From positions 61,562 to 125,561 of the forward strand of contig NZ_FRCD01000018.1 of the NCBI RefSeq assembly GCF_900142785.1: a stretch of DNA of 64,000 nucleotides. The letters run 5' to 3'. The translations under genes were made by a program, and so were the position numbers. The notes under the pieces were generated by a model. That model worked only from the letters and a program-made list of their open reading frames with translations, searched no databases and was not told where the DNA came from. This DNA is from Chryseobacterium carnipullorum (GTDB lineage Bacteria > Bacteroidota > Bacteroidia > Flavobacteriales > Weeksellaceae). This document shows, piece after piece, positions 34,281-43,082 of this stretch (its first letter is position 1; every line of letters starts with the position of its first letter).

Positions 34281-35650
34281 GAACATTATTATTTTCCTTT
34301 TTTCTATTGAGTTTAATTTCAATTTCATGTGAATCCGGAAAAAAGGATAAAAAATTAAACTCAAGATTGGGCTTTTCCAAAGAAATGGCAGATATAGATT
34401 GTGGTGCTTTTTGTGATCCGCCTACTGTGGGGTATGAATTACCCGCTGACTCAACCTGTGGACACAGTTCTCAAAGTGTGCTAAATTGTTTTGCTTGGAA
34501 AAATTTTCTCGCACTAAACTGGAGAGCTTCAGATGAAAGAGGTCTTCCTGATACTACTGCCGTTGCTGCTGATTATGGGATGCCGGGAGATTACAGTCCC
34601 ACCGTATGGGAAAGTTACTTAAGTGCAGATGATGTATTTGCTGCCAAACAACCGGAACAATGGAATCTTAAAAGCAAAAACGGCTACATAAAATACATCA
34701 ATGAAATCAATAAGTTCACTGATATAAATGCAAGTCTTCCAAAACCGAAGCTGAGAGCAATGCTCGGGGGTAATGTAGATGAAATCATGCAGGCTAAAGG
34801 AGCGTGGCTGACAGATCAAAGTGGAAACATCGTTTGGTATGAAATCAGAATGAACAGCATTGAAAGTGATTTTATAAGGAAAAATAAACTCTATAGTTCT
34901 GAAAATTTAAATGCTTTTGCAGCCAAAAACCAGGGCGTCTGGCTTCCAATGGAATCTATTGAGATCAAAGCAGCATGGCGGGTTATTCCTGAGAATCAGT
35001 TGGAATCATTAAAGAATTTTTATAAAATATCTAAAGCTATGGTTCCGGAAATTAAAGGTTTTGATAAAAATAACCAGCCGATCTATGGAAAATACACGCA
35101 GAAATATTTAGGATTGGTAGGCCTTCATATCATCCGAAAAACCAATCAGTCACCCCAGTTTACCTGGATGACCTTTGAGCATGTGAATAATGCTCCAACA
35201 GAAGGGCAGGTAGATCCTTCCATTAAATACTGTTTTTATAATCCGAAAAGTACGGATAAACCCAACCAGTCTCCGGTACCCGGCAAGGACAGTTTGAGTA
35301 AGCCGGTCCAGGTCATACGTATTGCCAACAATGCCATTACGCCGGAGATACAAAATCTGAATAAGCAAATCAGAGATATGATTAAAGCCAGCAATCCTAA
35401 ATCCGTATGGCAATATTATCAGCTGGTCAATGTACAATGGCCGGAAAACCCAATTCAGGACGGGAATAATAATAAGACAGCTCCGCTGATGGATGGTGGG
35501 ATCACTCCGAATAATATAGCCAATGTTACCATGGAAACCTATATTCAGGAGAAGCAGTGTATGGATTGCCATAAGAATGCTTCAGTAGGAGCACAGAAAT
35601 ATCCTACGGATTACAGTTTTATATTTTTAAAGGTTAAACAGGCGAAATAA
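34277..35650 (+). CDS. Lipoprotein with C-terminal c-type haem motif, unknown function
   Basis: A 457-residue protein with a lipoprotein signal (FLLSLISISC, cysteine 18). The only haem-attachment site is CMDCH about 25 residues before the end. Other features are clustered cysteines near the N-terminus of the mature part (DCGAFCDPP, CGHSSQSVLNCFAWKNFLAL), which could form disulfides, and many Trp residues. It is probably a periplasm-facing redox protein passing electrons to or from the partner encoded just upstream (four-base overlap). No close family recognised. It ends at a bidirectional terminator. Confidence 0.78.
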   Translation: MRTLLFSFFLLSLISISCESGKKDKKLNSRLGFSKEMADIDCGAFCDPPTVGYELPADSTCGHSSQSVLNCFAWKNFLALNWRASDERGLPDTTAVAADYGMPGDYSPTVWESYLSADDVFAAKQPEQWNLKSKNGYIKYINEINKFTDINASLPKPKLRAMLGGNVDEIMQAKGAWLTDQSGNIVWYEIRMNSIESDFIRKNKLYSSENLNAFAAKNQGVWLPMESIEIKAAWRVIPENQLESLKNFYKISKAMVPEIKGFDKNNQPIYGKYTQKYLGLVGLHIIRKTNQSPQFTWMTFEHVNNAPTEGQVDPSIKYCFYNPKSTDKPNQSPVPGKDSLSKPVQVIRIANNAITPEIQNLNKQIRDMIKASNPKSVWQYYQLVNVQWPENPIQDGNNNKTAPLMDGGITPNNIANVTMETYIQEKQCMDCHKNASVGAQKYPTDYSFIFLKVKQAK

Positions 35651-35697
35651 ATGGTAGGTTACAATCTATCTGCAGTAACTTCAATGGTATAAAAGGC

Positions 35698-35727
35698 AAA
35701 ACCGCAGCTTACATGAGCTGCGGTTTT
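35698..35727. terminator. Bidirectional terminator between converging operons
   Basis: AAAACCGCAGCT (35698-35709) pairs perfectly with AGCTGCGGTTTT (35716-35727). It lies between the c-haem gene (plus) and the HlyD gene (minus). Confidence 0.88.
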
Positions 35728-35750
35728 ATTTGATATCTGTATGGAATACA

Positions 35751-37049
35751 TTAACTCTGGTATCCCAATAATTTTCTGATCTGGTAGAAGAATCTTTCGA
35801 TAAGTCGGAGATCCTGAGTTACAATCTCTGCATTACCTCTTAGTTCTTTGTCAAAAACCAATTTTTTATTATAGCTGGTTTTTAATCCTTTAGGAAGAGT
35901 AATATCAACATAATAGTTTCCTTTATCATCGGGTATTAGAGATATGTTCTGTACTTTCCCTTCTACAATACCATATTCCTGGAATCGGTAGTTATCAAGT
36001 TTGATCAATACCTTCTGACCGGTAAGGACTTTTCCTGAATTAACGGTAGGGACAGACATTCTGCCTACCAGCTTCTCTTTGTTTGTCGGAAGTATGGAAA
36101 GGATAGGCTCTGCCGCTTTTACAAACTGGTTTTCACCGAAGAATTGTTGAAAACTGGCCATCCCATCTGTAGAAGAAATCACAAGATAATTCTGTTCCCA
36201 TTGTTTCAAAGATTTACGAAGTTGCTCGAAAAGCTGTAAACTCTGCGAAGAATAGGTGATCTTATCTTTTTCTGTATTAATGGCTGTTCCGCTTTTTGTT
36301 TTATTAAGATTAGAAATACCTTCATCCATTTGGGAGATAGAAATATTAAGATTTTCAAGATTTTGCTGAGCCTGAAGATATTTTATTTTTTCGTTTTCAA
36401 GTTCCACAGATGCAATTACTCCCTGGTTGAATAATTCCTGAGATCTCTGATAGCTTTTCTTTGATAAATCATATTTAGCCAGTTCCAGACTTTTCTGCTG
36501 TTTTAGTGTAGCAATTCTTCCCCTGTATTCTGAAATACTTTGGTTAGCAGCTATATTTTCCGGTGCATAAGGCTGAAGTCTTGTAAAAAGTTCCTCATCC
36601 TGAAAAGCTTTTGCAAAACTGTTATAATCTCCCTGCAATTCACCCAGTTTAAATCTTGAGGTCTGAGCAATCGGGAAATTTTGCAGCTGTTGAGGCGAAA
36701 TAGAATCCACCAGCTTTTTCAGTTCCAAAACATCTTTATAATTGGCCGTAGACTGCATGACCATCAGGACATCATTTTTCTTTACTTCCTGATGATCCTT
36801 GATAAAGATTTTTTCAATTTTTGAGCTCATCCGGGCCTCAATTTTCTCAGGGGGATTTTGTGAGGTAACGATCACCGGAGCAGAAACAAATTCCGGATAT
36901 TTGATGATGTAGCTCATCACAAGGATAAGCAGAAGGATAACTAAAATAACGCTGTTTCCCCAGCGTATCATCCAATGAGGAGGCTGGGTGAGGATGTCCT
37001 GAACACTTTCCGAGCGGAGTTCAATATTGTCTAAGATGTCTTCTTTCAT
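35751..37049 (-). CDS. HlyD-family membrane fusion protein
   Basis: A 432-residue periplasmic adaptor with one N-terminal span (about residues 33-50). A lipoyl/barrel-sandwich half (IEARMSSKIEKIFIKDHQEV) is followed by a long coiled coil (about 150-260, LATLKQ-type heptads) and the second half, with IIRGNAEIVTQDLRLIERFF near the end. It links the C39 ABC exporter encoded 43 bases upstream to the outer membrane. It is the only such adaptor in the window, although two C39 exporters are present. Confidence 0.92.
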   Translation of the reverse strand: MKEDILDNIELRSESVQDILTQPPHWMIRWGNSVILVILLLILVMSYIIKYPEFVSAPVIVTSQNPPEKIEARMSSKIEKIFIKDHQEVKKNDVLMVMQSTANYKDVLELKKLVDSISPQQLQNFPIAQTSRFKLGELQGDYNSFAKAFQDEELFTRLQPYAPENIAANQSISEYRGRIATLKQQKSLELAKYDLSKKSYQRSQELFNQGVIASVELENEKIKYLQAQQNLENLNISISQMDEGISNLNKTKSGTAINTEKDKITYSSQSLQLFEQLRKSLKQWEQNYLVISSTDGMASFQQFFGENQFVKAAEPILSILPTNKEKLVGRMSVPTVNSGKVLTGQKVLIKLDNYRFQEYGIVEGKVQNISLIPDDKGNYYVDITLPKGLKTSYNKKLVFDKELRGNAEIVTQDLRLIERFFYQIRKLLGYQS

Positions 37050-37092
37050 GTTTCTAAGATAGAATTTCCTCCATGTTTCAGAGGAAATAAAA

Positions 37093-39285
37093 TTAATTTC
37101 CTAATTCCAGTTGATTTTTTACCAATCTGTAGTATTCTCCTTTTAAAGCCACAAGGTCAGCATGGCTACCTTCTTCTACTACTTTACCTTTATCCAGAAC
37201 GATAATTTTATCAGCATGTTTTACCGTGGATAATCTGTGGGCAATGACGATAGCTGTCTTACCTTTAAAGAACTGCTCCAGGTTTTCCATAATGACTTTT
37301 TCATTATTGGCATCCAATGCTGAAGTCGCTTCATCAAAAAATATAAAATCCGGAGATTTGTAAACCGCTCTGGCAATGAATAGTCTTTGCTTCTGACCAC
37401 CACTGACTCCCACACCCTCGTTTCCTATTTTTGTATTGTAGCTTAAAGGAAGACTCTCAATAAAATCTTTAATGTTGGCAATTTCCACGGCACGTCTCAA
37501 TTTCTGTTTATCAACGTAATCTTCTCCTACCGCCACATTATTGGCTATCGTATCATTAAATACATATCCTTCCTGCATCACCACTCCGCAATGATCTCTC
37601 CAGAATCTTGGGGAAATATTTCTGAGCTGAGTATTTCCAAGTCTGATTTCTCCCGCCGTTGGTTCATAAAATTTCATCAGAAGTTTGAGTAGTGTTGTCT
37701 TTCCACTTCCGCTGGCCCCTACAATCGCCGTTGTCTTTTGATAAGGGATGCTGAGACTGAGGTCTTCAAATACAGGAACATCAGATCCTATATACCTGAA
37801 TGATATATTGCTGACGTCAATGTCTTTCTGCGGAATTTCTCCGGCATACTGCTCATTTTTGTCCTCTTCATCTTCTTTGTCGTGAATCTCTCCCAATCTT
37901 TCAAGAGAGATTTTAGCATCCTGAGTTTGCTTGATAAAATCTATAAGTTGTAACAACGGACTATTCAGCTGGCCAATGATGTACTGTACAGAAAGCATCA
38001 TCCCTAAAGTCAGATTTCCTTCTAATACGAGTTTGGCTGAAAGGAAACTTACCAGAATATCCTTCATCTGATTAATGAAGTTTCCTCCCACAGACTGCCA
38101 CTGTTCAAGAGAAAGAGATTTTATTCTTATTTTAAATAATTTTACCTGCAGGAATTCCCAGTCCCAACGCTTCTGCTTTTCCGCGTTGTGCATTTTAATT
38201 TCCTGCATTCCGTTAATTAACTCGATGACTTTGCTCTGCTCCTGTGAAACCTGAGAGAATCTTTTATAATCCAATTCCTTTCTCTTGCTAAGGAAAAAGC
38301 TGATCCATCCAATGTATAGTGCTGCTCCTATAAGATAAACAACAAACAACCTATAGTCGTAAAATAACAGGACAATACTAAAGATTACCAGGTTGACCAA
38401 AGAAAATAGTGTATTTAACGAGGAACTCGTCAAAAGCTGTTCGATTCTGTGGTGGTCATTGATTCTTTGCATGATATCTCCCGTCATTCTCGTGTCGAAA
38501 AAGCTTATAGGAAGCTTCATCAGCTTGATAAAGAAATCTGAGATGATAGAAATATTGATCCTTGCTGACAAGTGGAGAAGAATCCAACTCCTAATCACTT
38601 CAATACCCATCCTTCCCAGAAACAACATGATCTGAGCTAAAAGGACAACGTAGATAAAGTTGAGATCCTGATTCTGTATCCCGACGTCTACAATACTCTG
38701 GGTAAGAAAAGGGAAAATAAGGGAAAGTAAACTTCCCGCCAGAAGGCCTACTGCAAGCTGTATGACAAGAGATTTATATTTCAGCAGATATTTGGATAGG
38801 AAAGAGAAGCTGGCTTTACTTTCCACTGTATCAAACTCTGTCTGAAAAAAGGCAGGTGTTGTTTCCAGAATAAGGGCAATTCCCTCTTCTGTGTTTTCAT
38901 TAGCATTTTCCCCGATCCATAATTTGATAAATTCGTCCCGCGAATATGTGATAAGTCCGTAACTAGGATCTGAAATATAGACTTTATTGTTTTTATCTAT
39001 TTTATAAACAACAACAAAGTGGTTCTTGTTCCAGTGGACTATGCAGGGAAAAGGAACTTCTTCTGCAAGGGTATTAAAATTGATCTGGACTCCAAGGGAA
39101 CGGAATCCCAAGTCTTCTGATGCATCGCTCAGCCCTAAGAGGCTGCTTCCTTCACGGGTCGTTTCAGAAAGGGTACGGATCTGCTGCAGGGATATACTTC
39201 TGCCGTAATATTTACTTACAATTCTAAGGCAGGTAGGGCCGCAGTCTTTAGCATCCGGCTGTTTATAAAAGGGAAATTTCTTCAA
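37093..39285 (-). CDS. C39 peptidase-containing ABC exporter of the disulfide-peptide locus
   Basis: A 730-residue exporter close in layout to the one at 18042. The C39 domain has Cys15 (DCGPTCLRI), the His of NKNHFVVVY and the Asp of ISDPSYGL. Six membrane spans follow, and then the ATPase with GASGSGKTT, VSGGQKQR and FIFFDEATSALD. It should remove the double-glycine leader of the six-Cys peptide encoded at 39449 and export it. A hairpin at 39302 lies between precursor and exporter genes. Confidence 0.95.
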   Translation of the reverse strand: MKKFPFYKQPDAKDCGPTCLRIVSKYYGRSISLQQIRTLSETTREGSSLLGLSDASEDLGFRSLGVQINFNTLAEEVPFPCIVHWNKNHFVVVYKIDKNNKVYISDPSYGLITYSRDEFIKLWIGENANENTEEGIALILETTPAFFQTEFDTVESKASFSFLSKYLLKYKSLVIQLAVGLLAGSLLSLIFPFLTQSIVDVGIQNQDLNFIYVVLLAQIMLFLGRMGIEVIRSWILLHLSARINISIISDFFIKLMKLPISFFDTRMTGDIMQRINDHHRIEQLLTSSSLNTLFSLVNLVIFSIVLLFYDYRLFVVYLIGAALYIGWISFFLSKRKELDYKRFSQVSQEQSKVIELINGMQEIKMHNAEKQKRWDWEFLQVKLFKIRIKSLSLEQWQSVGGNFINQMKDILVSFLSAKLVLEGNLTLGMMLSVQYIIGQLNSPLLQLIDFIKQTQDAKISLERLGEIHDKEDEEDKNEQYAGEIPQKDIDVSNISFRYIGSDVPVFEDLSLSIPYQKTTAIVGASGSGKTTLLKLLMKFYEPTAGEIRLGNTQLRNISPRFWRDHCGVVMQEGYVFNDTIANNVAVGEDYVDKQKLRRAVEIANIKDFIESLPLSYNTKIGNEGVGVSGGQKQRLFIARAVYKSPDFIFFDEATSALDANNEKVIMENLEQFFKGKTAIVIAHRLSTVKHADKIIVLDKGKVVEEGSHADLVALKGEYYRLVKNQLELGN

Positions 39286-39301
39286 AATTGATACTCATTA
39301 T

Positions 39302-39330
39302 AAAATGTCGCCAAAATATGACGACATTTT
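39302..39330 (-). terminator. Possible attenuator between precursor and exporter
   Basis: AAAATGTCG (39302-39310) and CGACATTTT (39322-39330) form a 9-bp stem. On the minus strand it is followed by only a short T tract, so it may let part of the transcription through to the exporter gene 17 bases later. Confidence 0.5.
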
Positions 39331-39448
39331 TACTTATTCAAATTAATATTCAAATTTATATCGTTCATTTTATGATGCATCTTTATTGCATGCATCGATA
39401 CAAAATAAAAGATCATTAATAGCTCACGCAGCTGGTATAAATGTTTTT

Positions 39449-39643
39449 TTAACCTTGCGGTGTGAAACCAATACCAGTATAGGGAGTACAATAATAAGTG
39501 TTTGGTCCTGCTCCTGCTATTGATCTGCACACCCCGTTGGCACAACACTGATCTCCACCACATTCTCCATCGTCCGGACATCTTCTAAATCCTCCTTTAA
39601 TCGATTTTAAATTTTCTCTTGATATTTTCTTTAAGTTTTTCAT
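39449..39643 (-). CDS. Six-cysteine bacteriocin-like precursor peptide
   Basis: A 64-residue precursor. The 18-residue leader MKNLKKISRENLKSIKGG ends in a double glycine. The core has six Cys with the spacing C-x5-C-x4-CC-x4-C-x12-C, which fits the inhibitor cystine knot pattern C-C-CC-C-C of knottins. Ser and Thr are scarce near the Cys, so disulfides are more likely than lanthionines. The gene directly upstream encodes a VKOR-thioredoxin disulfide-forming protein and the downstream genes encode the exporter, so the locus appears dedicated to making this peptide. Target or activity unknown. Confidence 0.85.
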   Translation of the reverse strand: MKNLKKISRENLKSIKGGFRRCPDDGECGGDQCCANGVCRSIAGAGPNTYYCTPYTGIGFTPQG

Positions 39644-39666
39644 AGTGCGATTTAGTTTTTTATTTT

Positions 39667-39696
39667 CCTACTCTTTTAAAGCTTTTCGGAATCCGC
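39667..39696 (-). promoter_or_regulatory. Copy 4 of the 30-bp upstream element
   Basis: The minus strand reads AAGCGGATTCCGAAAAGC then TTTAAAAGAGTAGG, ending 23 bases before the precursor ATG at 39643. It links this locus to the lanthipeptide locus 13 kb away. It fills most of the 65-base gap after the VKOR gene. Confidence 0.6.
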
Positions 39697-39708
39697 TTAA
39701 TTTTTTTC

Positions 39709-41253
39709 CTAAGATAGTAAATTTTTCAATTCTTGAACATTTTCTTGTTGAAAGTCCTCATCTTCCATTAATTCATCAACGAAAAACCAAATGTCATCAC
39801 GATCATACTTATCCGGAAATTGGTGCCCGTTAAGAATGAAAATGGGGGTGAAGTTCAATCCTGAGCTGTTGTTATCTTTCGTCATTTCAACAAATGATGT
39901 CAGATCTTCAGGTGCAGATGATCCTGATAGGGAAACGATTTTGTTCTCGTCTCTGTTTTCAAACCAATCTTCTACTGATTTCAGGAACTCTTTCTGTGGC
40001 TTATGATCATAAATATGTTTAAAAGCTGAAAGTAATTTGGTGTACTTTTCATCAGCTCTATCCGGTGAATAATTGAAACGGATCTGTACAGAAATATCAT
40101 CAGGGTATTTTTCAAGTAATCCTTCCATGATTTTATGACCATCTTTACAAAAACCGCAATAAGGATTCGATACGATGGAAAGACGAAGTTTGGCGTCCTC
40201 ATTTCCAAGTGAGAAAGTTTCAGTATCCTGGAATTCTATTTTTTCATTTTCCAAAAGCTGACTTTTGAAAAGTTCGTAATTTCTTTTAAATCTAAGGTTT
40301 TTAGCATTTGATTTCTGTAGGCTTTCTTTTTGAGAAAGAATGTTACTGAAGTATAAAACTGCAGAGAAAACAAGGATCCACAAAACAACTGTTAATAATA
40401 GCATTCCTATACTAAGGGGGGTATTCTGGAAAAAGAAGATGCTGAGAATCAACTGTCCGATAAGGATTGAAATGATCAGAAGACAAACTCTACAGAATGC
40501 TTTTTCTACGAAAGCCTGAATGTATAACGAATAGCCAATAGCCAATATGGAAACCAAAGTAAATCCTTTTACGATATATGCTGTCGCAGGAAGGAAAAGT
40601 CCCAATATGGCAAGCCCAGCAAAATAAATCAGAGAAAAGTCTGAAAACTTTAAACCTAAAATACTTGTTTTATCCTGCTTAATAATCTTATCACATGAAT
40701 TGGTAACCTGTTTGGCAGAGGTATCTCCACAAATACTTCCTATCACAGTAGACGTAGCCCCGAATTTCTGATTGAAAATCTCCATAGAAATATAGACTCC
40801 CGCGAGGGAAAGAACATTAAAAAAAGCTTCGTATAGGTTTTGCGTGAAAAAAGAGTAAACAGTGATGATGGCAAAAACAACATATAAAAGAGGGGTAAAA
40901 TTGAAGGCGACCTTGCTTTCGGCATTTTCGCTTTTTTCAAACAACAGTACGAAATCTGTAGATTTTTGATGGAGCTCTTCTTTATTTAGTGTTTTGGCTT
41001 TTTCGGAGTAAACTGAATAACTGGCTCCTGATTTTTTGACCAGAGAAAAGGAATTATCTACAATCGCGATAAATTCTTCCGGCAGCTCATCCCAATATTC
41101 CTTATCCAGTTCATAGGCATCATTTTTTACACCCATAAAGTTTAGGGTATCACTAAAAGCTAACGCAGAAGGGTAGTTAGGATGGGAATTGAACTGGAAC
41201 GAAAATTCCTGTTTATCGAGTTTTAGATAGTTAATTAGTTTGTCAAAAATCAT
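39709..41253 (-). CDS. VKOR-thioredoxin fusion with C39-like N-domain
   Basis: A 514-residue membrane protein with three parts. Residues 1-110 resemble a C39 peptidase fold without its catalytic Cys (FSFQFNSHPNYPSALAFSD). Residues 115-305 are a vitamin K epoxide reductase-like bundle with Cys175/Cys187 and the CxxC Cys254/Cys257 (FCRVC). Residues 340-514 are a DsbA-like thioredoxin domain with CGFC (366-369) and the cis-proline loop TPIFILNG. VKOR-thioredoxin proteins make disulfides and pass electrons to quinone. Next to a six-Cys peptide, it is probably its dedicated oxidase. The dead C39 domain may bind the leader. Confidence 0.9.
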   Translation of the reverse strand: MIFDKLINYLKLDKQEFSFQFNSHPNYPSALAFSDTLNFMGVKNDAYELDKEYWDELPEEFIAIVDNSFSLVKKSGASYSVYSEKAKTLNKEELHQKSTDFVLLFEKSENAESKVAFNFTPLLYVVFAIITVYSFFTQNLYEAFFNVLSLAGVYISMEIFNQKFGATSTVIGSICGDTSAKQVTNSCDKIIKQDKTSILGLKFSDFSLIYFAGLAILGLFLPATAYIVKGFTLVSILAIGYSLYIQAFVEKAFCRVCLLIISILIGQLILSIFFFQNTPLSIGMLLLTVVLWILVFSAVLYFSNILSQKESLQKSNAKNLRFKRNYELFKSQLLENEKIEFQDTETFSLGNEDAKLRLSIVSNPYCGFCKDGHKIMEGLLEKYPDDISVQIRFNYSPDRADEKYTKLLSAFKHIYDHKPQKEFLKSVEDWFENRDENKIVSLSGSSAPEDLTSFVEMTKDNNSSGLNFTPIFILNGHQFPDKYDRDDIWFFVDELMEDEDFQQENVQELKNLLS

Positions 41254-41892
41254 ATTAATATTTTTAACTAAAATACGCAGATGTTTTAAAAAAACAAATT
41301 TTTTTCTTTTCTTAGTGATATAGTATTGTTAAATGCTTGATTATGTGGAAATATTATTGTGTTTTTTGCTTTATTTAGGTTAAAATGTAGCTGATTTCGC
41401 AATAGAATTTGAGACCTGTCATTCTTAATTTTGGATAAGATATTTCTTCAGAAAACTCAACTGGATAATTTTTGCTCCCTAAAAAAGTTCACTGTGAATT
41501 TCAGTAATTTTTTGAAAATGTGGATAATCTCCTTTTCGCTTTGATCAACAACTTCTTTTTCTTGTCCGAATTTAAGCATATCAAAAATCTTCTAAGTGAG
41601 TAAAAGAGAACTAATTTATAAATAGAATTATTACTCTTTTAACAGTCATTTGTATCTGTTAAAACAATAATAACTCTAATTTTTTGATATTCAAAATCGA
41701 ATAGAAATGCAATACGATATTATTAAACAATTGTTTAGTTTTATGGGGTTTTAACGCTCTGGAACATGATTAGGTAGCGAATTATTGTTGAATTGGTTGT
41801 TTTTGTAAAATTATAATTTTTGAAGATAAACTCAAAAAAACTTAAAAAATCATAAAGTTTTCTTAAAGTTTTAAAAAAGGAGGGAAATGTTT

Positions 41893-41921
41893 TTGTATTT
41901 ATAAAATATGTTGTACTTTTA
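41893..41921 (+). promoter_or_regulatory. Candidate promoter of a small RNA
   Basis: TTG at 41893-41895 and TACTTTTA (seven of eight bases of TAnnTTTG) at 41914-41921, 18 bases apart. Confidence 0.45.
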
Positions 41922-42015
41922 CATCGCCTTGAATGAGGGAACAAGTCAAGGTAATAAATTTTTTTTCATCATTTGTGTTTTTAGAATCGTATCGCCTGAT
42001 ACGATTCTTTTTTTT
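41922..42015 (+). ncRNA. Candidate small RNA of about 90 bases
   Basis: Downstream of the promoter at 41893 there is a small hairpin (CCTTGA 41927-41932 with TCAAGG 41946-41951), a single-stranded U-rich stretch, and a perfect 11-bp terminator stem (AGAATCGTATC 41983-41993, GATACGATTCT 41998-42008) followed by eight T residues. The T run shows that the terminator serves a plus-strand transcript, yet there is no plus-strand gene within many kilobases upstream. A short untranslated RNA is the simplest explanation. No match to a known RNA family is claimed. Confidence 0.45.
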
Positions 42016-42017
42016 GT

Positions 42018-43082
42018 TTATGACTTTTCGTAGTTCAGTAAGAGATCAATAAAGTAAGAATAAGTAACAGCTCCTTCCTGCTGATTACTTTTTAAAAACA
42101 GGTTATTGGTAAACCCAAAGAAATCATCAAGCCAGCCCTGGTGTCTGAAGATAAAACTTCTTTCATACCTTCTGTCTCTTTTCATGGCTGGAGAATATTC
42201 GTTGAGAATATTTTTGACAAAGGCAGGATCTTCCTCAGCAATAAATCTTAAAAGGCTTTTTAAAGTAAAATATTCAGTGCTGTATCTCAGATCATTATTT
42301 TTAGCATTGACACCAATCAGATAACCCACAAAATTGGCTTCCTGTTCTCTTGCAAAACCCAGCTGGTGTGAGCTTTCATGAGCAGAAGTAAATGGAATAA
42401 AGGTATGGGGAAGCTCAGCATTGTATTGTGCTTCTGCAGTAAAAGGATTGTAATACCCTAATATTCCGGTAAAATTCATCACACTTTTAAAAAGACTGGG
42501 TTTGAAAGCATTGATCTGTGGTGCTTCTTTATCGGAAATATATTTTGGAAGTTGCGCCTGTTGGCGAAGAATTTCAGTTTGTATAGCATTCAGATCCGTA
42601 ATAATGAATACTCCATTTTTATCTTCCCGTACAGATTGCCTGGTCGCTTTGCATTTTTTAAGATAGAGGAGAGCCAGTACTTTTGCTTTAGCAACTTCCG
42701 GTTCTTTTTGGCTGGACAGTTTCTTGATAACAGGAGTCTGAAAGTACAGCATGCCCCAACAGATCTGATAAATGAAGTAGAAGATATTAAGGACGGTAAG
42801 AAGCCTTAAGATCGACCTGTTTCTGGTTGTCTTTTTAAAACATAGAATAAAGGAGTACAAAAGAAAAACGCCTAAAAGGATATAGATAAAATCTCCGAAA
42901 GAAAATGGAATCCAGCTAAAAAGCAGTTGATGAATTTTCTTCTGCATTTCAAAGAACCATTCAAAAAATACAATCATTACTTTCATTTTAGAGAAAGCAT
43001 AGAACAAAAGAAATTGGGCAAGTAATACACCTGCCCAAAATCTTTTCTTATATATTGTTTTTGTTGTATTAGTGACCTCCAT
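42018..43082 (-). CDS. DUF3810 membrane protein with HExxH motif
   Basis: A 354-residue protein with three N-terminal spans (about 15-35, 55-80 and 90-115) and an outer or periplasmic domain. The motif HESSHQLGFAREQEAN (near residue 240) is HExxH followed by a further Glu, typical of zinc metallopeptidases, so proteolytic activity is likely though not shown for DUF3810. Its start overlaps the stop of the sugar permease gene by 14 bases, so the two are co-transcribed. Confidence 0.82.
   Translation of the reverse strand: MEVTNTTKTIYKKRFWAGVLLAQFLLFYAFSKMKVMIVFFEWFFEMQKKIHQLLFSWIPFSFGDFIYILLGVFLLYSFILCFKKTTRNRSILRLLTVLNIFYFIYQICWGMLYFQTPVIKKLSSQKEPEVAKAKVLALLYLKKCKATRQSVREDKNGVFIITDLNAIQTEILRQQAQLPKYISDKEAPQINAFKPSLFKSVMNFTGILGYYNPFTAEAQYNAELPHTFIPFTSAHESSHQLGFAREQEANFVGYLIGVNAKNNDLRYSTEYFTLKSLLRFIAEEDPAFVKNILNEYSPAMKRDRRYERSFIFRHQGWLDDFFGFTNNLFLKSNQQEGAVTYSYFIDLLLNYEKS

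Larger units (their letters stand above)
41254..42017. other. Large AT-rich intergenic region
   Basis: This 764-base gap lies upstream of the VKOR gene and downstream of the DUF3810 gene. It contains an inverted repeat TTTTAACAG/CTGTTAAAA (41637-41664, ten-base loop) without a T run and, near its right end, a plus-strand promoter-hairpin-terminator unit that could be a small RNA (41922-42015). Apart from these I see only low-complexity A/T tracts and short chance frames. Confidence 0.55.

Noticed and set aside
41457..41579. Minus-strand frame of 40 codons (MLKFGQEKEVV...)
   Set aside because: It looks somewhat protein-like but is short, without a promoter or recognisable family; it could be a gene remnant but cannot be supported.
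41741..41944. Minus-strand frame of 67 codons in the large intergenic region
   Set aside because: Low-complexity Phe/Lys-rich translation from AT-rich DNA, overlapping the small-RNA promoter; no family features.
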